Assembly: GCA_037693485.1 (NCBI GenBank) | Contig: CM075353.1 | Location: 59,700,501 to 59,764,500, forward strand | Origin: Kitagawia praeruptora | Lineage: Eukaryota; Streptophyta; Magnoliopsida; Apiales; Apiaceae | DNA: 64,000 nucleotides | Reading direction: 5' to 3' | Part shown: positions 44,067 to 55,700 of the stretch, in pieces | Position numbering within the stretch: the first letter of the stretch is position 1 | Layout: every line of letters starts with the position of its first letter | Notes under the pieces: model-generated | Databases searched by the model: none | Seen by the model: only the letters and a program-made list of their open reading frames with translations | What the model was told of the DNA's origin: nothing | Translations under genes and position numbers: made by a program

Positions 44067-45570
44067 TGCTAGACCTTTTTAATAATATTAACCTAAGGCT
44101 CAATAAATTTTTAATCTATAATATTAAATATGTTTATTTTAACAAATACTAGGCATGGACCTGTACGGGGGTCAAAAAATGTGAAAGAACAAACGACATT
44201 ACAAACAAAATGTTACAGATTCAAAGGTTCAAGGCTTCCCGATAAGAAACGACAAACAAACAAAAAAATGTCACACTGTTCATACACACAAGTACAGGGG
44301 TCAAATTTATGGATTACAAGTATACATCTATAATTAACATTACACAATGCCCAAACGGGAGAAGCCCAGCCAGTGAAAAAACATCTACTAATAAAACATC
44401 TATAACATTACTAAAATTATAAGCATTTTATAGTTATAAAATTACAGTGTACATAAAACGATACACAATGTAATCACCACCAAATACCAATTTAACATAT
44501 GCATACAAACAAACAGATGCATACAAATAATCAAAGGAGATAAAGGAGAGAAACATGCAAATAGATAATCGAAAACAAATCATAAACATAAAAACATATG
44601 CATACAAACAATTGAAAACTAACACAAGACAACAGATACATACAAATAGATGCATACATACAAATAATCGAAAGAGATAAAGGATAGAAAGGAGAGAAAG
44701 GAGGTAATACTTACGAATCTAGCCCAAAATCCACTTAATCGAACCCCCAAATCCACTTAATCGAAGCCCCAAATCGAAAGCCCAAACCAGAGAAAGCCTG
44801 AAATTGAAATTAAACAACACTTAGTTGAAGTTTAAGTACAAAACATGAATCAATTAAAGAGAGGGGTATATTCAATTAAAGAAACCAAAAAAACCCCAAT
44901 TGAAGAAACCCTAAATTGAAGAAGCCCCAATTTGAAGCCTCAAACCGAGGGGTGTATTCAATTGAGCAGCATAATTTGAAGCCCAAACATTTTACGAGAA
45001 GATTTAGAGAAGATTTAGCTAGGGAAAAGAGGTTTACGAGAGAGAGAGAGCGAGGAGAGAGTAAGAGAGAGCGCGAGAGAGTGAGAGAGTAAGATTTATT
45101 TTCTTTTAAGTGTAAACATTTTAGAGAGGCGGGATAAACATTTCAGAGAGGCCGCCCAAACATTTCACTGGAACCCTAAAGTTTTTTTACTGTTTTTTTC
45201 CAGTTTTTACTTTTACTTTTCACCGGAAACATTTACTTTTCTGTTTTTTTTTATTTTTTTGATTTTGTTTTTATAATATGCATTTTATATTTAATAAATA
45301 AACAGAAGTTAAAAAATAATAACAATTAAATACCATGATATTCGGAAAAAAAAACCTCATTCAATTGGTAAACTCTTACTTTTTTAAAAATGAAATATTT
45401 TAAAGGTAAATGTGATTTTTATATAATTAAACAATTTTTTAATTAAAAAATTCAAAATTGAGTTTATTAATGATCTAAGGTAACATATCATGTATGTTGC
45501 TAACATCCAACACTTTAAAGCTAAGGTAACATCACGTTTGTGGCTAAGGTAACACAAAAAACAAAATGTT
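44067..45570 (-). other. CACTA-1 5' flank: leader/promoter region and subterminal repeats
   Basis: 1.5 kb upstream of the transposase start. It holds AT-rich DNA, a run of short imperfect repeats of a CATACAAA(T/C)A-like unit (44500-44670), imperfect repeats of AATCCACTTAATCGAA (44745-44780), a GA microsatellite (45037-45090), and near the end three GCTAAGGTAACA-type subterminal repeats. No coding sequence. Short frames are noise. Confidence 0.6.
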
Positions 45571-46023
45571 CACCATGTTCAGAGGGATGTTGCTAAGATT
45601 ATCTCCAAGGAGATTAACCCGCGTTTTGAGTGGTGTTTTAACTATGATCACCATGTGGGTGGCCGTATTTGGCTTGGGTGGAACCCAGATTTTTGGAAAG
45701 TTGTGGTGATTGCCACCTCTGCTCAGCATATCACTTGTTCGCTTACTTGCCTGCCTTCGAATTTGAGTTTTGTTGCTTCGTTTATTTATGGATATAATGG
45801 GGACACCGATCGGAGAAGATTGTGGTCTGAGTTAAATAATGTATCTCGAGGTCTTTCTAATAATCCTTGGGTCATTTCTGGAGACTTTAACACTTGCCTT
45901 AGATTATCGGAGAAACAAGGTGGTAATGAGAGCTGGACCTCTGATATGACAGAGTTTAAAGATTTCATTCTCTCTTTGGGAATTTCTGATCTTCGAAGTG
46001 TTGGGAATTTCTTGACATGGTAG
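45571..46023 (+). pseudogene. LN14 endonuclease remnant, upstream of GL3
   Basis: HVQRDVAKIISKEI ... GGRIWLGWNP ... ASFIYGYN ... WVISGDFNTCLRLSEKQGG ... VGNFLTW, then TAG. This is the middle of the AP-endonuclease domain, closely matching LN9. The N-terminal blocks are lost by 5' truncation. The TAG stands where LN9 has TGG and lies in the GTAGG target site of GL3. Confidence 0.85.
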
Positions 46024-46024
46024 G

Positions 46025-49000
46025 TGTAACGACCAGGAATTTTATTAGATTTACATGAATAATGGATAGGTATTATTTAAAATATCTTATAGATATTCCA
46101 AAATGTGTTATATGATTTATGTGGTAAATTATGTGATTTGTGTGAATTATTTGATTGATTATGTGACTATCTGATTTACATATGGTGAATTAGGTGGATT
46201 ATCTAATTAGTTATGTGATTATTTGAGTTATGTGTTTAAACTGTGTTATTGGTAAATTATTCGTTAGAATTATTTTTTTTTTTTTAAAATGATGAAATAT
46301 TTTTTTTTAAAAAATTCTTTTGAGTCAAATTTTTTTTATTTTTTTTACTAAATTACTTTGGATTCATAAAGTTTAATTATACTTCTAAAAAACTTTTAAA
46401 ATCAGGATCTATGGAATTGTTAGTTGTTATTAAAATATGAAATATCATCTATTACACCTTTAATTCATTTGATAAGTTTTAAGCTAATTGTTTTACAGAG
46501 ATCATTATATTTAAATTATTTCAAAATTTTAGAGCCAAGTTACAATTTTATTATGTTACAATTTTTATTTAATTAAATTTATATAAATGTTTGAAAATTT
46601 CACATTTTTCATTTTATTAGTTTGAACTTATTTAATAATTTTGCAACTCGTTATCTTTATTTATTTCAAAGATATTAAATATTAATTTTTACCCATTTTA
46701 AACATTTCGGGATAAAATCAAAAATAGGGGCTGGATAGGAGATTTTCTTTGCAGCTGACTTTTGCAAGTTGTAAAACAAAAATATCATATAACATTCTTG
46801 TCCTAAAAACCTAACCACCGCCACCCCTGTTCTTATCCCTCACCTCTCTCATAATCTCTCTCTCAACTCTTTCACCGCCACTTCCCTTCCCTTCTTCTCC
46901 CTGTACTCTCCCTTCACCACCACCACCCCCTTCTTCTTCTCCTTCGCTGTTATTCCTACGTGCACACGGGTTGTGATTGAATTGCAGTAGAGCCTGAATA
47001 AATACAAGCTTTCTTTCTTTCTCCACAACAACTTATCGGTATCTTAGATTTCTGGTAAAGCTATTTAATTTGAATTTCGTTTTTTAGTGTTTAATTGCTG
47101 GTTTGAATGTTAGAACTATGTTCTGAGAATTTCACGGAGCTGTTAAGCAGTTTACATGAATTTTCTTGTTTAAATTTGGTTAGTCGAGTGTTCTTCATGT
47201 GACCAGATTTTTTTTATTTAGTATCTGTTTGGATTTTTGCTGTTGCTATTTCTTTGTTACATAAAGAAGTGCTTAAACGATATTTAACCCGTGCTGGATG
47301 TATTTTAAGTAATTTAATGTTGAATAACAACCTGTTGTTTGGTTTGCGTATTGAAAGGTTGTATAAAACTTGTTAATAGAGATGTTAATACTCTGCTCTG
47401 CATTGGAGGTAATGAAGTAGGTATATATATATGTCTGACATGGGTATATTCATTTCCTTTGTTTTAGTTGTGAGTCTCTTTGTTCTGTTTGCATTTTCCA
47501 CTAGGTCCTCAATAATACTTCTGATAATAATGATTATTGCGGTTTATAGGAATACATATTTGCCATGTTCCTGGTCTAAGTAGATACTAGATTACGTGCA
47601 TATGAGCATGAGTTAAGGGTAACTAAAGTTTAACTGGCATTGATTGGATTTCTTGAATCCATTAGCAACTTGAGGTGCATCCTTTGAAAATATATATGTA
47701 GTTTATGATTTAATTATAGGCTGTGGTGTACTGTGATTAGAAGAAGGCTAATAATCAAAAGGATAATAAGTGGTGTGAGACTGTTAAATAATTATCGGAT
47801 TTTCGAGTAATTCTGGTTTACTCCGTAGAGTTTTGGTGTTGATTGCAGTCGTGATAATTGTGGTTGATTGGTGTTCTGTTTTGAGCTATTGAAGGATTAG
47901 TAAAGGCTGTGATAGTTGAAGTTTTGTTGTAATCGCAAGATTTTGTGAACTACCAGTTGATGTTCTTGTTTGCATTTGAAATGTGCTGATGGTTTACAGA
48001 AAATAAGGGTGTAGATGTGTTTTTACTGGAAACAGAGTCTAGTTCATGCCTGGTGTTGTGTATTTGTGTGGATATGCCTTGGTCATGATATAATTTCAAA
48101 ACCCTATACTGAATAACTACTTTACATAGTTGGAATGTTATTAACCTTTAAGTGAAATTTTAGATATAAATATCTATGATGCCAGGAAATCTTGTTGAGT
48201 GACAAATTATTAGTTGTAGGTTATATTTGTGTACCATAAGTAGGTAATACTAGATGTTTAAATGTATAAACTTGAAATGGTTATGTGCTACTTGTGTGAA
48301 ACCTAGTGACATGGCTGTTTAGGTGTCAACTTTTCTGGAGCTTTAAGCTCAATCATAATTTTGTTTGATCACCAAAATTGTGCAGTATTTGGATGGGTTT
48401 TGTTGAGTGTTAGAACTTGTTTCGTGAGATGTATGGGTTGTGAACTATCATGTGGTTAGAGGGTGTTGATAGGTGTGTAGTGCTTGTACTGTTGCCATGT
48501 TGCCGGAGTCCAATAAAACCTTGCTGAAACTCTGTTGGTTTGTTGTTCTGCTACCATTATGTGTTGCAACTGTTTTAAAAAAAATATGTATATATATATA
48601 ATTTTGAAGATTCTTTTATAATCCTAACAACTTATTTGAATAGTCATTTGTCCATTTTGATTAATTAATTATAAATTTGATTATTTACTTATATAATTAA
48701 TTAATCATTTTGATTAATTAATTATTTATGTGATTATTTACTTTATTTATTTAAATATTTACCTTATTTAGTTGTTTACTTTATTTACCTAGTTAATTAC
48801 TTTAGTTATTTTTTAAAAAAAAATTTGAAATTTAAATCTTATTTAATATAATTAATTTTAATTTACAATTAATTGATATAATTGTTCAATTAATTTATTT
48901 ATTAATCGGATAATTATATTGATTGGTTTTAAATTAATTTTAATTGTGTAAAAAGGATTTAAAGCGATTTATTTTGAAATGAAAATATCTGGTTGAATCT

Positions 49001-50703
49001 AATTAAATACAATTAGTGGATTAATTTAATTTAATTAATTGATTACTTTAAGTAATTGATTATTTTTGTTAAATAATTATTAATCAAGTTTAATTGCATT
49101 TAATGAAGATAAATTAGTTTCCAAAAAGGGATGTTTTAATTTCTTATGTGCCAAAAATATTTTACGAAAAGATATTTGAATTTAATTATGTGTTAATTGT
49201 TAAATTGTGTGGTTAGATATAATTTATCTTTGATTGATTATGTGATTATATGTTTAACATGATTTTTAATTAGCCGGCTTATCCATGCCTATCTGCAAAT
49301 TACGAAAGGGTAGATTTTAGGGATGTCAGTTATATTAGTTAATGCAACTAATCAGACGACTAACGTGGCATTAATTTTAATTTTTAGGGTTTCATAGTAG
49401 CGAGACATCAGAGTTAGACGATCGGTTACACTAGGGTTTCCTTTTCTGCAGACCACTGCTACTACTCCAACCAGGCAAGTGTTCTACCTTCACTTCTCTT
49501 TCAAGTGAAATATTTTGTGCAACTATCGCTGATGATTTGGTTATTCTCAAAGTTTTATTGCAAGTATCTATACCCTCACTTATTGTTCAAGTGACTTATT
49601 TCTTAACTGCGGTATATATAAAATTCTCAAACCAGATATGATTGTTTTTACCTCAACTGTATTGCTAGTTTACAAATTTATTGCTCCAATAACTGCAACC
49701 CTATACTTTTAGATATAGGGAATTTCCATCATCAATCTGAGCTTATAAATTAAAGATTTAGAAATGATGATTATGATAATGTTGATATAGTAAAGGTGTA
49801 TTCTTAAATGGGAGATATACACCAATGATGAAATTGAGTATATATATGTGTGTTCTCAATATGAGATATACACAGATGATTAGTGATAAAAGTATTTTAC
49901 ATAGTAATTCCTTATTTTCATATAGAAGTTGGAGATAGGCCTAAGATGTCGCCAGATTAGCGTAAGAGGACCGGGTGACGCCGGCCCAGCATTATTGAGA
50001 AACAGGCCTAAGTTGTCGCCAGATTAGCGTAAGAGGACCGGGTGACGCCGGCCCAGCATTTTTTTTAAAAAGCCAATGGCAATAAGTGCTTTCTAATTGA
50101 ATCCGGATTAATAATTTATTTAGGAACCAAAGCATAGTGCAGAGGTTCCGGGTCTAAGTGGCTGATCACCAACTTAGACTTTGAGAAAAGTATTAATAAT
50201 TCCAACTATCTATAATTTGAGACATTAGTCTAAATTTCGCTTGAGTAAAAGTTTTGAATAAAATATCCATTCTGCGATGAAAGATTTTTAGATATAAAAT
50301 ACCTGTCCTTGGTTTAAAGTTTTTATATCTGCTTCATTATCAATGTTTTAGAAATATTATCTGTTTTATAATTGATTGCTCAAAACTATCACTTGCTGAG
50401 CAAATTTTTGGCTCACCCTTGTTTTATTCTCTAACTTTTCAGCTAGGCAGATTGATGACTCGTGGGAACCCTGGGAGGACAGCTGGTTATAAGCGTTTTG
50501 TAATTTCTAAAATTTACAATTGGTAATGTAATCAGATAGATTTTTGGATTAGTGTTATTAAGGTTTGTAATAATTGAATTTAGATTCTTGTTTTAAAAGC
50601 CAAAACTTGTGAAAAGATCCTGCCTTGTGAGAGTGTCATTCTATTTTATGTTATTGTCAATGCATGTTACTAATTAGTGACACCGGATTCCCGGGCTGTC
50701 ACA
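46025..50703 (+). repeat. GL3 5' LTR (4,679 bp)
   Basis: TGTAACGACC ... GGGCTGTCACA. An upstream AT-rich part of about 800 bp is followed by a CT-rich leader-like block (46815-46945), a long T-rich stretch, and near 49445 TTTTCTGCAG followed by more complex sequence. A 57-bp direct repeat lies at 49937-49993 and 50004-50060. The CTGAGC..GGCTCACC block is near 50396. No coding frame; the GA/CT-rich frames near 46811-47031 are low-complexity noise. Confidence 0.95.
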
Positions 50704-50706
50704 GGT

Positions 50707-50718
50707 TGGTATCAGAGC
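50707..50718 (+). other. GL3 primer binding site (initiator Met tRNA)
   Basis: TGGTATCAGAGC starts 4 bases after the 5' LTR, the standard plant initiator-Met primer site. Confidence 0.95.
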
Positions 50719-51275
50719 AACATGCTTTGGCAATTAAAACAAGAATAGGAAAATGAATTTAGGACTAGCGATTAGGTAGAACGATTTAGGAAAAAGTTCT
50801 CTTAAACGTAAACTCATAAGGAGTTGGGTTGAGATTGTTGGGGCAGTCTTAACTTTGGGACAAGTGTGTAGAGAGTTACTAATTATGTCTTTACTACCAC
50901 GTTTTATGGTTATTACTCCTACATTACTAAGGGAATTCAGGTGACTCTGGATTCCATACTCTTTCGCTCCCTATCTCTTCTATTGCTTCTCTAGAGGCAC
51001 GTGTTATATTTCTGAGATTCTCTTCACATCGTACCTCGAGTTCCTTGGTTGATGCTAGTATTCGTGTGGGACCACAAACAACTTGTTAGTGATAAGAGAT
51101 AATATCTTAAATTTTTTTCTAAACTGCATATTTTTCCACGCATGGTTTCAAATGTACCGGTACACATCACAAAGAGTCATTTTGCACGCAAACTTTAAGA
51201 TATTTAGTTGCATGTGTCATTTTGAAAATGTTTTAAAATCGTTACTAAATAAGTTGTTCGTGGATCCTCAGAATT
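50719..51275 (+). other. GL3 leader between PBS and gag
   Basis: About 560 bp without a convincing gene. The small frame at 51083-51295 is not gag-like. Presumably an untranslated leader with packaging signals; nothing specific is recognised. Confidence 0.5.
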
Positions 51276-52484
51276 ATGCCACCAAAGAAAGCTAGAACCG
51301 GTCAGGCTAATGGAAACGGCAACGACCAGGGCGGACAGGTCGATCCTGCCATGGCTCAAATATTGGATTTATTACGACAGCAGAATGCAAACATTGCCCA
51401 ACAGCAGCAGCAATTACAGCAACAGATGCAGCAACAACAGCCACCTCAGTTGCCAGTGGTAGTAACTTTTAAATCATTTCAGGCAGTCAAACCACCAGAA
51501 TTCTCAGGATCATCTGATCCAGTGGAAGCCCAAACTTGGTTAAAGGAGATAGAGAAAGCTTTTGTTCTGACCCGGGTAGGAAATGACCAGAAGACTGAGT
51601 ATGCGAGTTATTTCCTGAAGAATGAGGCAAATTACTGGTGGGAATCCACCAAAGCTTTGGAAGGACAAGAAGTGGTGCCATGGGATAGGTTTTCGGAACT
51701 GTTTCTCGATAAGTATTGTCCAAGGTATATGCGAAATCAAATGGAGCTGAAATTCTTCGAATTGAAACAAGGGAACATGACCGTGTCTGAATATGAAAGG
51801 AAATTTTCTGAATTGGCTAGATTTGTGGAAGAATATGTGAATACAGATGAAAAAAGGGCCAAGAGATTTCAGCAAGGGTTAAAACCCTGGATTCGTTCTC
51901 GGGTAGCAGTATTTGAGTTGAATACCTATGCGGGAGTTGTGCAGAAAGCTATGATTATAGAAAGTGAAAATAATCAGTTCCAGGAAGATAAGGAAAAACA
52001 GGATAAGAAGAGAAAGGCTGAACCATCAGGGAACGGCCAGGGATCAGGAAATTACCAAAACCATTTTAATAAACCCTCAGGAGTACAGCCAAACCAGAAT
52101 GTTAATTTTAGAAGACTAGACAACAAGAATCCGTACCAAGGTAATCGCCCAGGAGGTAATTTCCAACAGGGTTCACAACCACCACCTGTACCACCAGTAC
52201 CTGAATGCAGAATTTGTGGCAAAAGACATTTTGGAATATGTAAGGTGAATGTGACTTGTTATAAGTGCAACCAGAAAGGGCATTTTGCAAATGAATGTAG
52301 GAATAAGATAGTATGCACCAAATGTGGAAAACTAGGACATGCTACTAAGGATTGTCGGGCTGCCTTGACCAACAATGTGATGAGGGCTACAGGTCCACCG
52401 AGAGCTAGAATTTTTAATATGAATATGAATGATGTTGTTCAGGACGCAGATGTCATTGCAGGTACGCTCCCTATTAATTCGTAA
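51276..52484 (+). CDS. GL3 Gag (capsid plus zinc knuckles)
   Basis: 402 codons, ATG at 51276, intact. In order: a basic N-terminus (PPKKARTG), a Gln-rich stretch (about 35-58), the Retrotrans_gag domain with TWLKEIEKAFVLTRV, KNEANYWWEST, WDRFSELFLDKYCP and FFELKQGNMTVSEYERKFSELA (about 85-195), and a Lys/Gly/Asn-rich linker. The nucleocapsid follows: CRICGKRHFGIC (about 310), CYKCNQKGHFANEC (about 327-340) and CTKCGKLGHATKDC (about 347-360), the last two perfect CX2CX4HX4C knuckles. It packages element RNA into virus-like particles in the cytoplasm. It is the only full protein of the element, so reverse transcriptase and integrase must come in trans. Confidence 0.95.
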   Translation: MPPKKARTGQANGNGNDQGGQVDPAMAQILDLLRQQNANIAQQQQQLQQQMQQQQPPQLPVVVTFKSFQAVKPPEFSGSSDPVEAQTWLKEIEKAFVLTRVGNDQKTEYASYFLKNEANYWWESTKALEGQEVVPWDRFSELFLDKYCPRYMRNQMELKFFELKQGNMTVSEYERKFSELARFVEEYVNTDEKRAKRFQQGLKPWIRSRVAVFELNTYAGVVQKAMIIESENNQFQEDKEKQDKKRKAEPSGNGQGSGNYQNHFNKPSGVQPNQNVNFRRLDNKNPYQGNRPGGNFQQGSQPPPVPPVPECRICGKRHFGICKVNVTCYKCNQKGHFANECRNKIVCTKCGKLGHATKDCRAALTNNVMRATGPPRARIFNMNMNDVVQDADVIAGTLPINS

Positions 52485-52592
52485 ATACTAAGGTTTTGGT
52501 GAATTCCGGAGCTACCAAATCTTTTGTGTCAGGGGAATTTGTTTATAAGCTTAATTATAAGATCAAATTGTTAAATGAAGCTCTTAGATATT
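52485..52592 (+). pseudogene. GL3 aspartic protease fragment
   Basis: In the frame after the gag stop: TKVLVNSGATKSFVSGEFVYKLN, the start of a gypsy protease. The catalytic D-S-G is N-S-G here. It is out of frame with gag by one base and stops at 52592. The remaining pol is deleted, leaving about 116 bp to the PPT. Confidence 0.8.
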
Positions 52593-52696
52593 AGACTGTA
52601 TTTCTAGTTTGAATTTTGTGGGAACTTGAAAGCGACATGCTCGAATAGTGTTCTCATTTATTTAGGAATGCTGATTCTGAGGACAGAATCCTTTTT

Positions 52697-52708
52697 AGGG
52701 GGGAAGAA
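52697..52708 (+). other. GL3 polypurine tract
   Basis: AGGGGGGAAGAA directly before the 3' LTR, preceded by CTGAGGACAGAATCC as in GL1. Confidence 0.9.
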
Positions 52709-55700
52709 TGTAACGACCAGGAATTTTATTAGATTTACATGAATAATGGATAGGTATTATTTAAAATATCTTATAGATATTCCAAAATGTGTTATATGAT
52801 TTATGTGGTAAATTATGTGATTTGTGTGAATTATTTGATTGATTATGTGACTATCTGATTTACATATGGTGAATTAGGTGGATTATCTAATTAGTTATGT
52901 GATTATTTGAGTTATGTGTTTAAACTGTGTTATTGGTAAATTATTCGTTAGAATTATTTTTTTTTTTTTTTAAAATGATGAAATATTTTTTTTTAAAAAA
53001 TTCTTTTGAGTCAAATTTTTTTTATTTTTTTTACTAAATTACTTTGGATTCATAAAGTTTAATTATACTTCTAAAAAACTTTTAAAATCAGGATCTATGG
53101 AATTGTTAGTTGTTATTAAAATATGAAATATCATCTATTACACCTTTAATTCATTTGATAAGTTTTAAGCTAATTGTTTTACAGAGATCATTATATTTAA
53201 ATTATTTCAAAATTTTAGAGCCAAGTTACAATTTTATTATGTTACAATTTTTATTTAATTAAATTTATATAAATGTTTGAAAATTTCACATTTTTCATTT
53301 TATTAGTTTGAACTTATTTAATAATTTTGCAACTCGTTATCTTTATTTATTTCAAAGATATTAAATATTAATTTTTACCCATTTTAAACATTTCGGGATA
53401 AAATCAAAAATAGGGGCTGGATAGGAGATTTTCTTTGCAGCTGACTTTTGCAAGTTGTAAAACAAAAATATCATATAACATTCTTGTCCTAAAAACCTAA
53501 CCACCGCCACCCCTGTTCTTATCCCTCACCTCTCTCATAATCTCTCTCTCAACTCTTTCACCGCCACTTCCCTTCCCTTCTTCTCCCTGTACTCTCCCTT
53601 CACCACCACCACCCCCTTCTTCTTCTCCTTCGCTGTTATTCCTACGTGCACACGGGTTGTGATTGAATTGCAGTAGAGCCTGAATAAATACAAGCTTTCT
53701 TTCTTTCTCCACAACAACTTATCGGTATCTTAGATTTCTGGTAAAGCTATTTAATTTGAATTTCGTTTTTTAGTGTTTAATTGCTGGTTTGAATGTTAGA
53801 ACTATGTTCTGAGAATTTCACGGAGCTGTTAAGCAGTTTACATGAATTTTCTTGTTTAAATTTGGTTAGTCGAGTGTTCTTCATGTGACCAGATTTTTTT
53901 TATTTAGTATCTGTTTGGATTTTTGCTGTTGCTATTTCTTTGTTACATAAAGAAGTGCTTAAACGATATTTAACCCGTGCTGGATGTATTTTAAGTAATT
54001 TAATGTTGAATAACAACCTGTTGTTTGGTTTGCGTATTGAAAGGTTGTATAAAACTTGTTAATAGAGATGTTAATACTCTGCTCTGCATTGGAGGTAATG
54101 AAGTAGGTATATATATATGTCTGACATGGGTATATTCATTTCCTTTGTTTTAGTTGTGAGTCTCTTTGTTCTGTTTGCATTTTCCACTAGGTCCTCAATA
54201 ATACTTCTGATAATAATGATTATTGCGGTTTATAGGAATACATATTTGCCATGTTCCTGGTCTAAGTAGATACTAGATTACGTGCATATGAGCATGAGTT
54301 AAGGGTAACTAAAGTTTAACTGGCATTGATTGGATTTCTTGAATCCATTAGCAACTTGAGGTGCATCCTTTGAAAATATATATGTAGTTTATGATTTAAT
54401 TATAGGCTGTGGTGTACTGTGATTAGAAGAAGGCTAATAATCAAAAGGATAATAAGTGGTGTGAGACTGTTAAATAATTATCGGATTTTCGAGTAATTCT
54501 GGTTTACTCCGTAGAGTTTTGGTGTTGATTGCAGTCGTGATAATTGTGGTTGATTGGTGTTCTGTTTTGAGCTGTTGAAGGATTAGTAAAGGCTGTGATA
54601 GTTGAAGTTTTGTTGTAATCGCAAGATTTTGTGAACTACCAGTTGATGTTCTTGTTTGCATTTGAAATGTGCTGATGGTTTACAGAAAATAAGGGTGTAG
54701 ATGTGTTTTTACTGGAAACAGAGTCTAGTTCATGCCTGGTGTTGTGTATTTGTGTGGATATGCCTTGGTCATGATATAATTTCAAAACCCTATACTGAAT
54801 AACTACTTTACATAGTTGGAATGTTATTAACCTTTAAGTGAAATTTTAGATATAAATATCTATGATGCCAGGAAATCTTGTTGAGTGACAAATTATTAGT
54901 TGTAGGTTATATTTGTGTACCATAAGTAGGTAATACTAGATGTTTAAATGTATAAACTTGAAATGGTTATGTGCTACTTGTGTGAAACCTAGTGACATGG
55001 CTGTTTAGGTGTCAACTTTTCTGGAGCTTTAAGCTCAATCATAATTTTGTTTGATCACCAAAATTGTGCAGTATTTGGATGGGTTTTGTTGAGTGTTAGA
55101 ACTTGTTTCGTGAGATGTATGGGTTGTGAACTATCATGTGGTTAGAGGGTGTTGATAGGTGTGTAGTGCTTGTACTGTTGCCATGTTGCCGGAGTCCAAT
55201 AAAACCTTGCTGAAACTCTGTTGGTTTGTTGTTCTGCTACCATTATGTGTTGCAACTGTTTTAAAAAAAATATGTATATATATATAATTTTGAAGATTCT
55301 TTTATAATCCTAACAACTTATTTGAATAGTCATTTGTCCATTTTGATTAATTAATTATAAATTTGATTATTTACTTATATAATTAATTAATCATTTTGAT
55401 TAATTAATTATTTATGTGATTATTTACTTTATTTATTTAAATATTTACCTTATTTAGTTGTTTACTTTATTTACCTAGTTAATTACTTTAGTTATTTTTT
55501 AAAAAAAAATTTGAAATTTAAATCTTATTTAATATAATTAATTTTAATTTACAATTAATTGATATAATTGTTCAATTAATTTATTTATTAATCGGATAAT
55601 TATATTGATTGGTTTTAAATTAATTTTAATTGTGTAAAAAGGATTTAAAGCGATTTATTTTGAAATGAAAATATCTGGTTGAATCTAATTAAATACAATT

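Noticed and set aside
46811..47031. 71- and 60-codon minus-strand frames rich in E, G, R (also at 53497-53717)
   Set aside because: Antisense of a CT-rich leader block; identical in both GL3 LTRs; low complexity.
49937..50060. Short repeat pair as a CRISPR-like array
   Set aside because: Only two units, 57 bp long, in plant LTRs with an exact second pair in the partner LTR.
50707..50718. tRNA gene at the initiator-Met match
   Set aside because: Only a 12-bp primer site next to an LTR; no cloverleaf.
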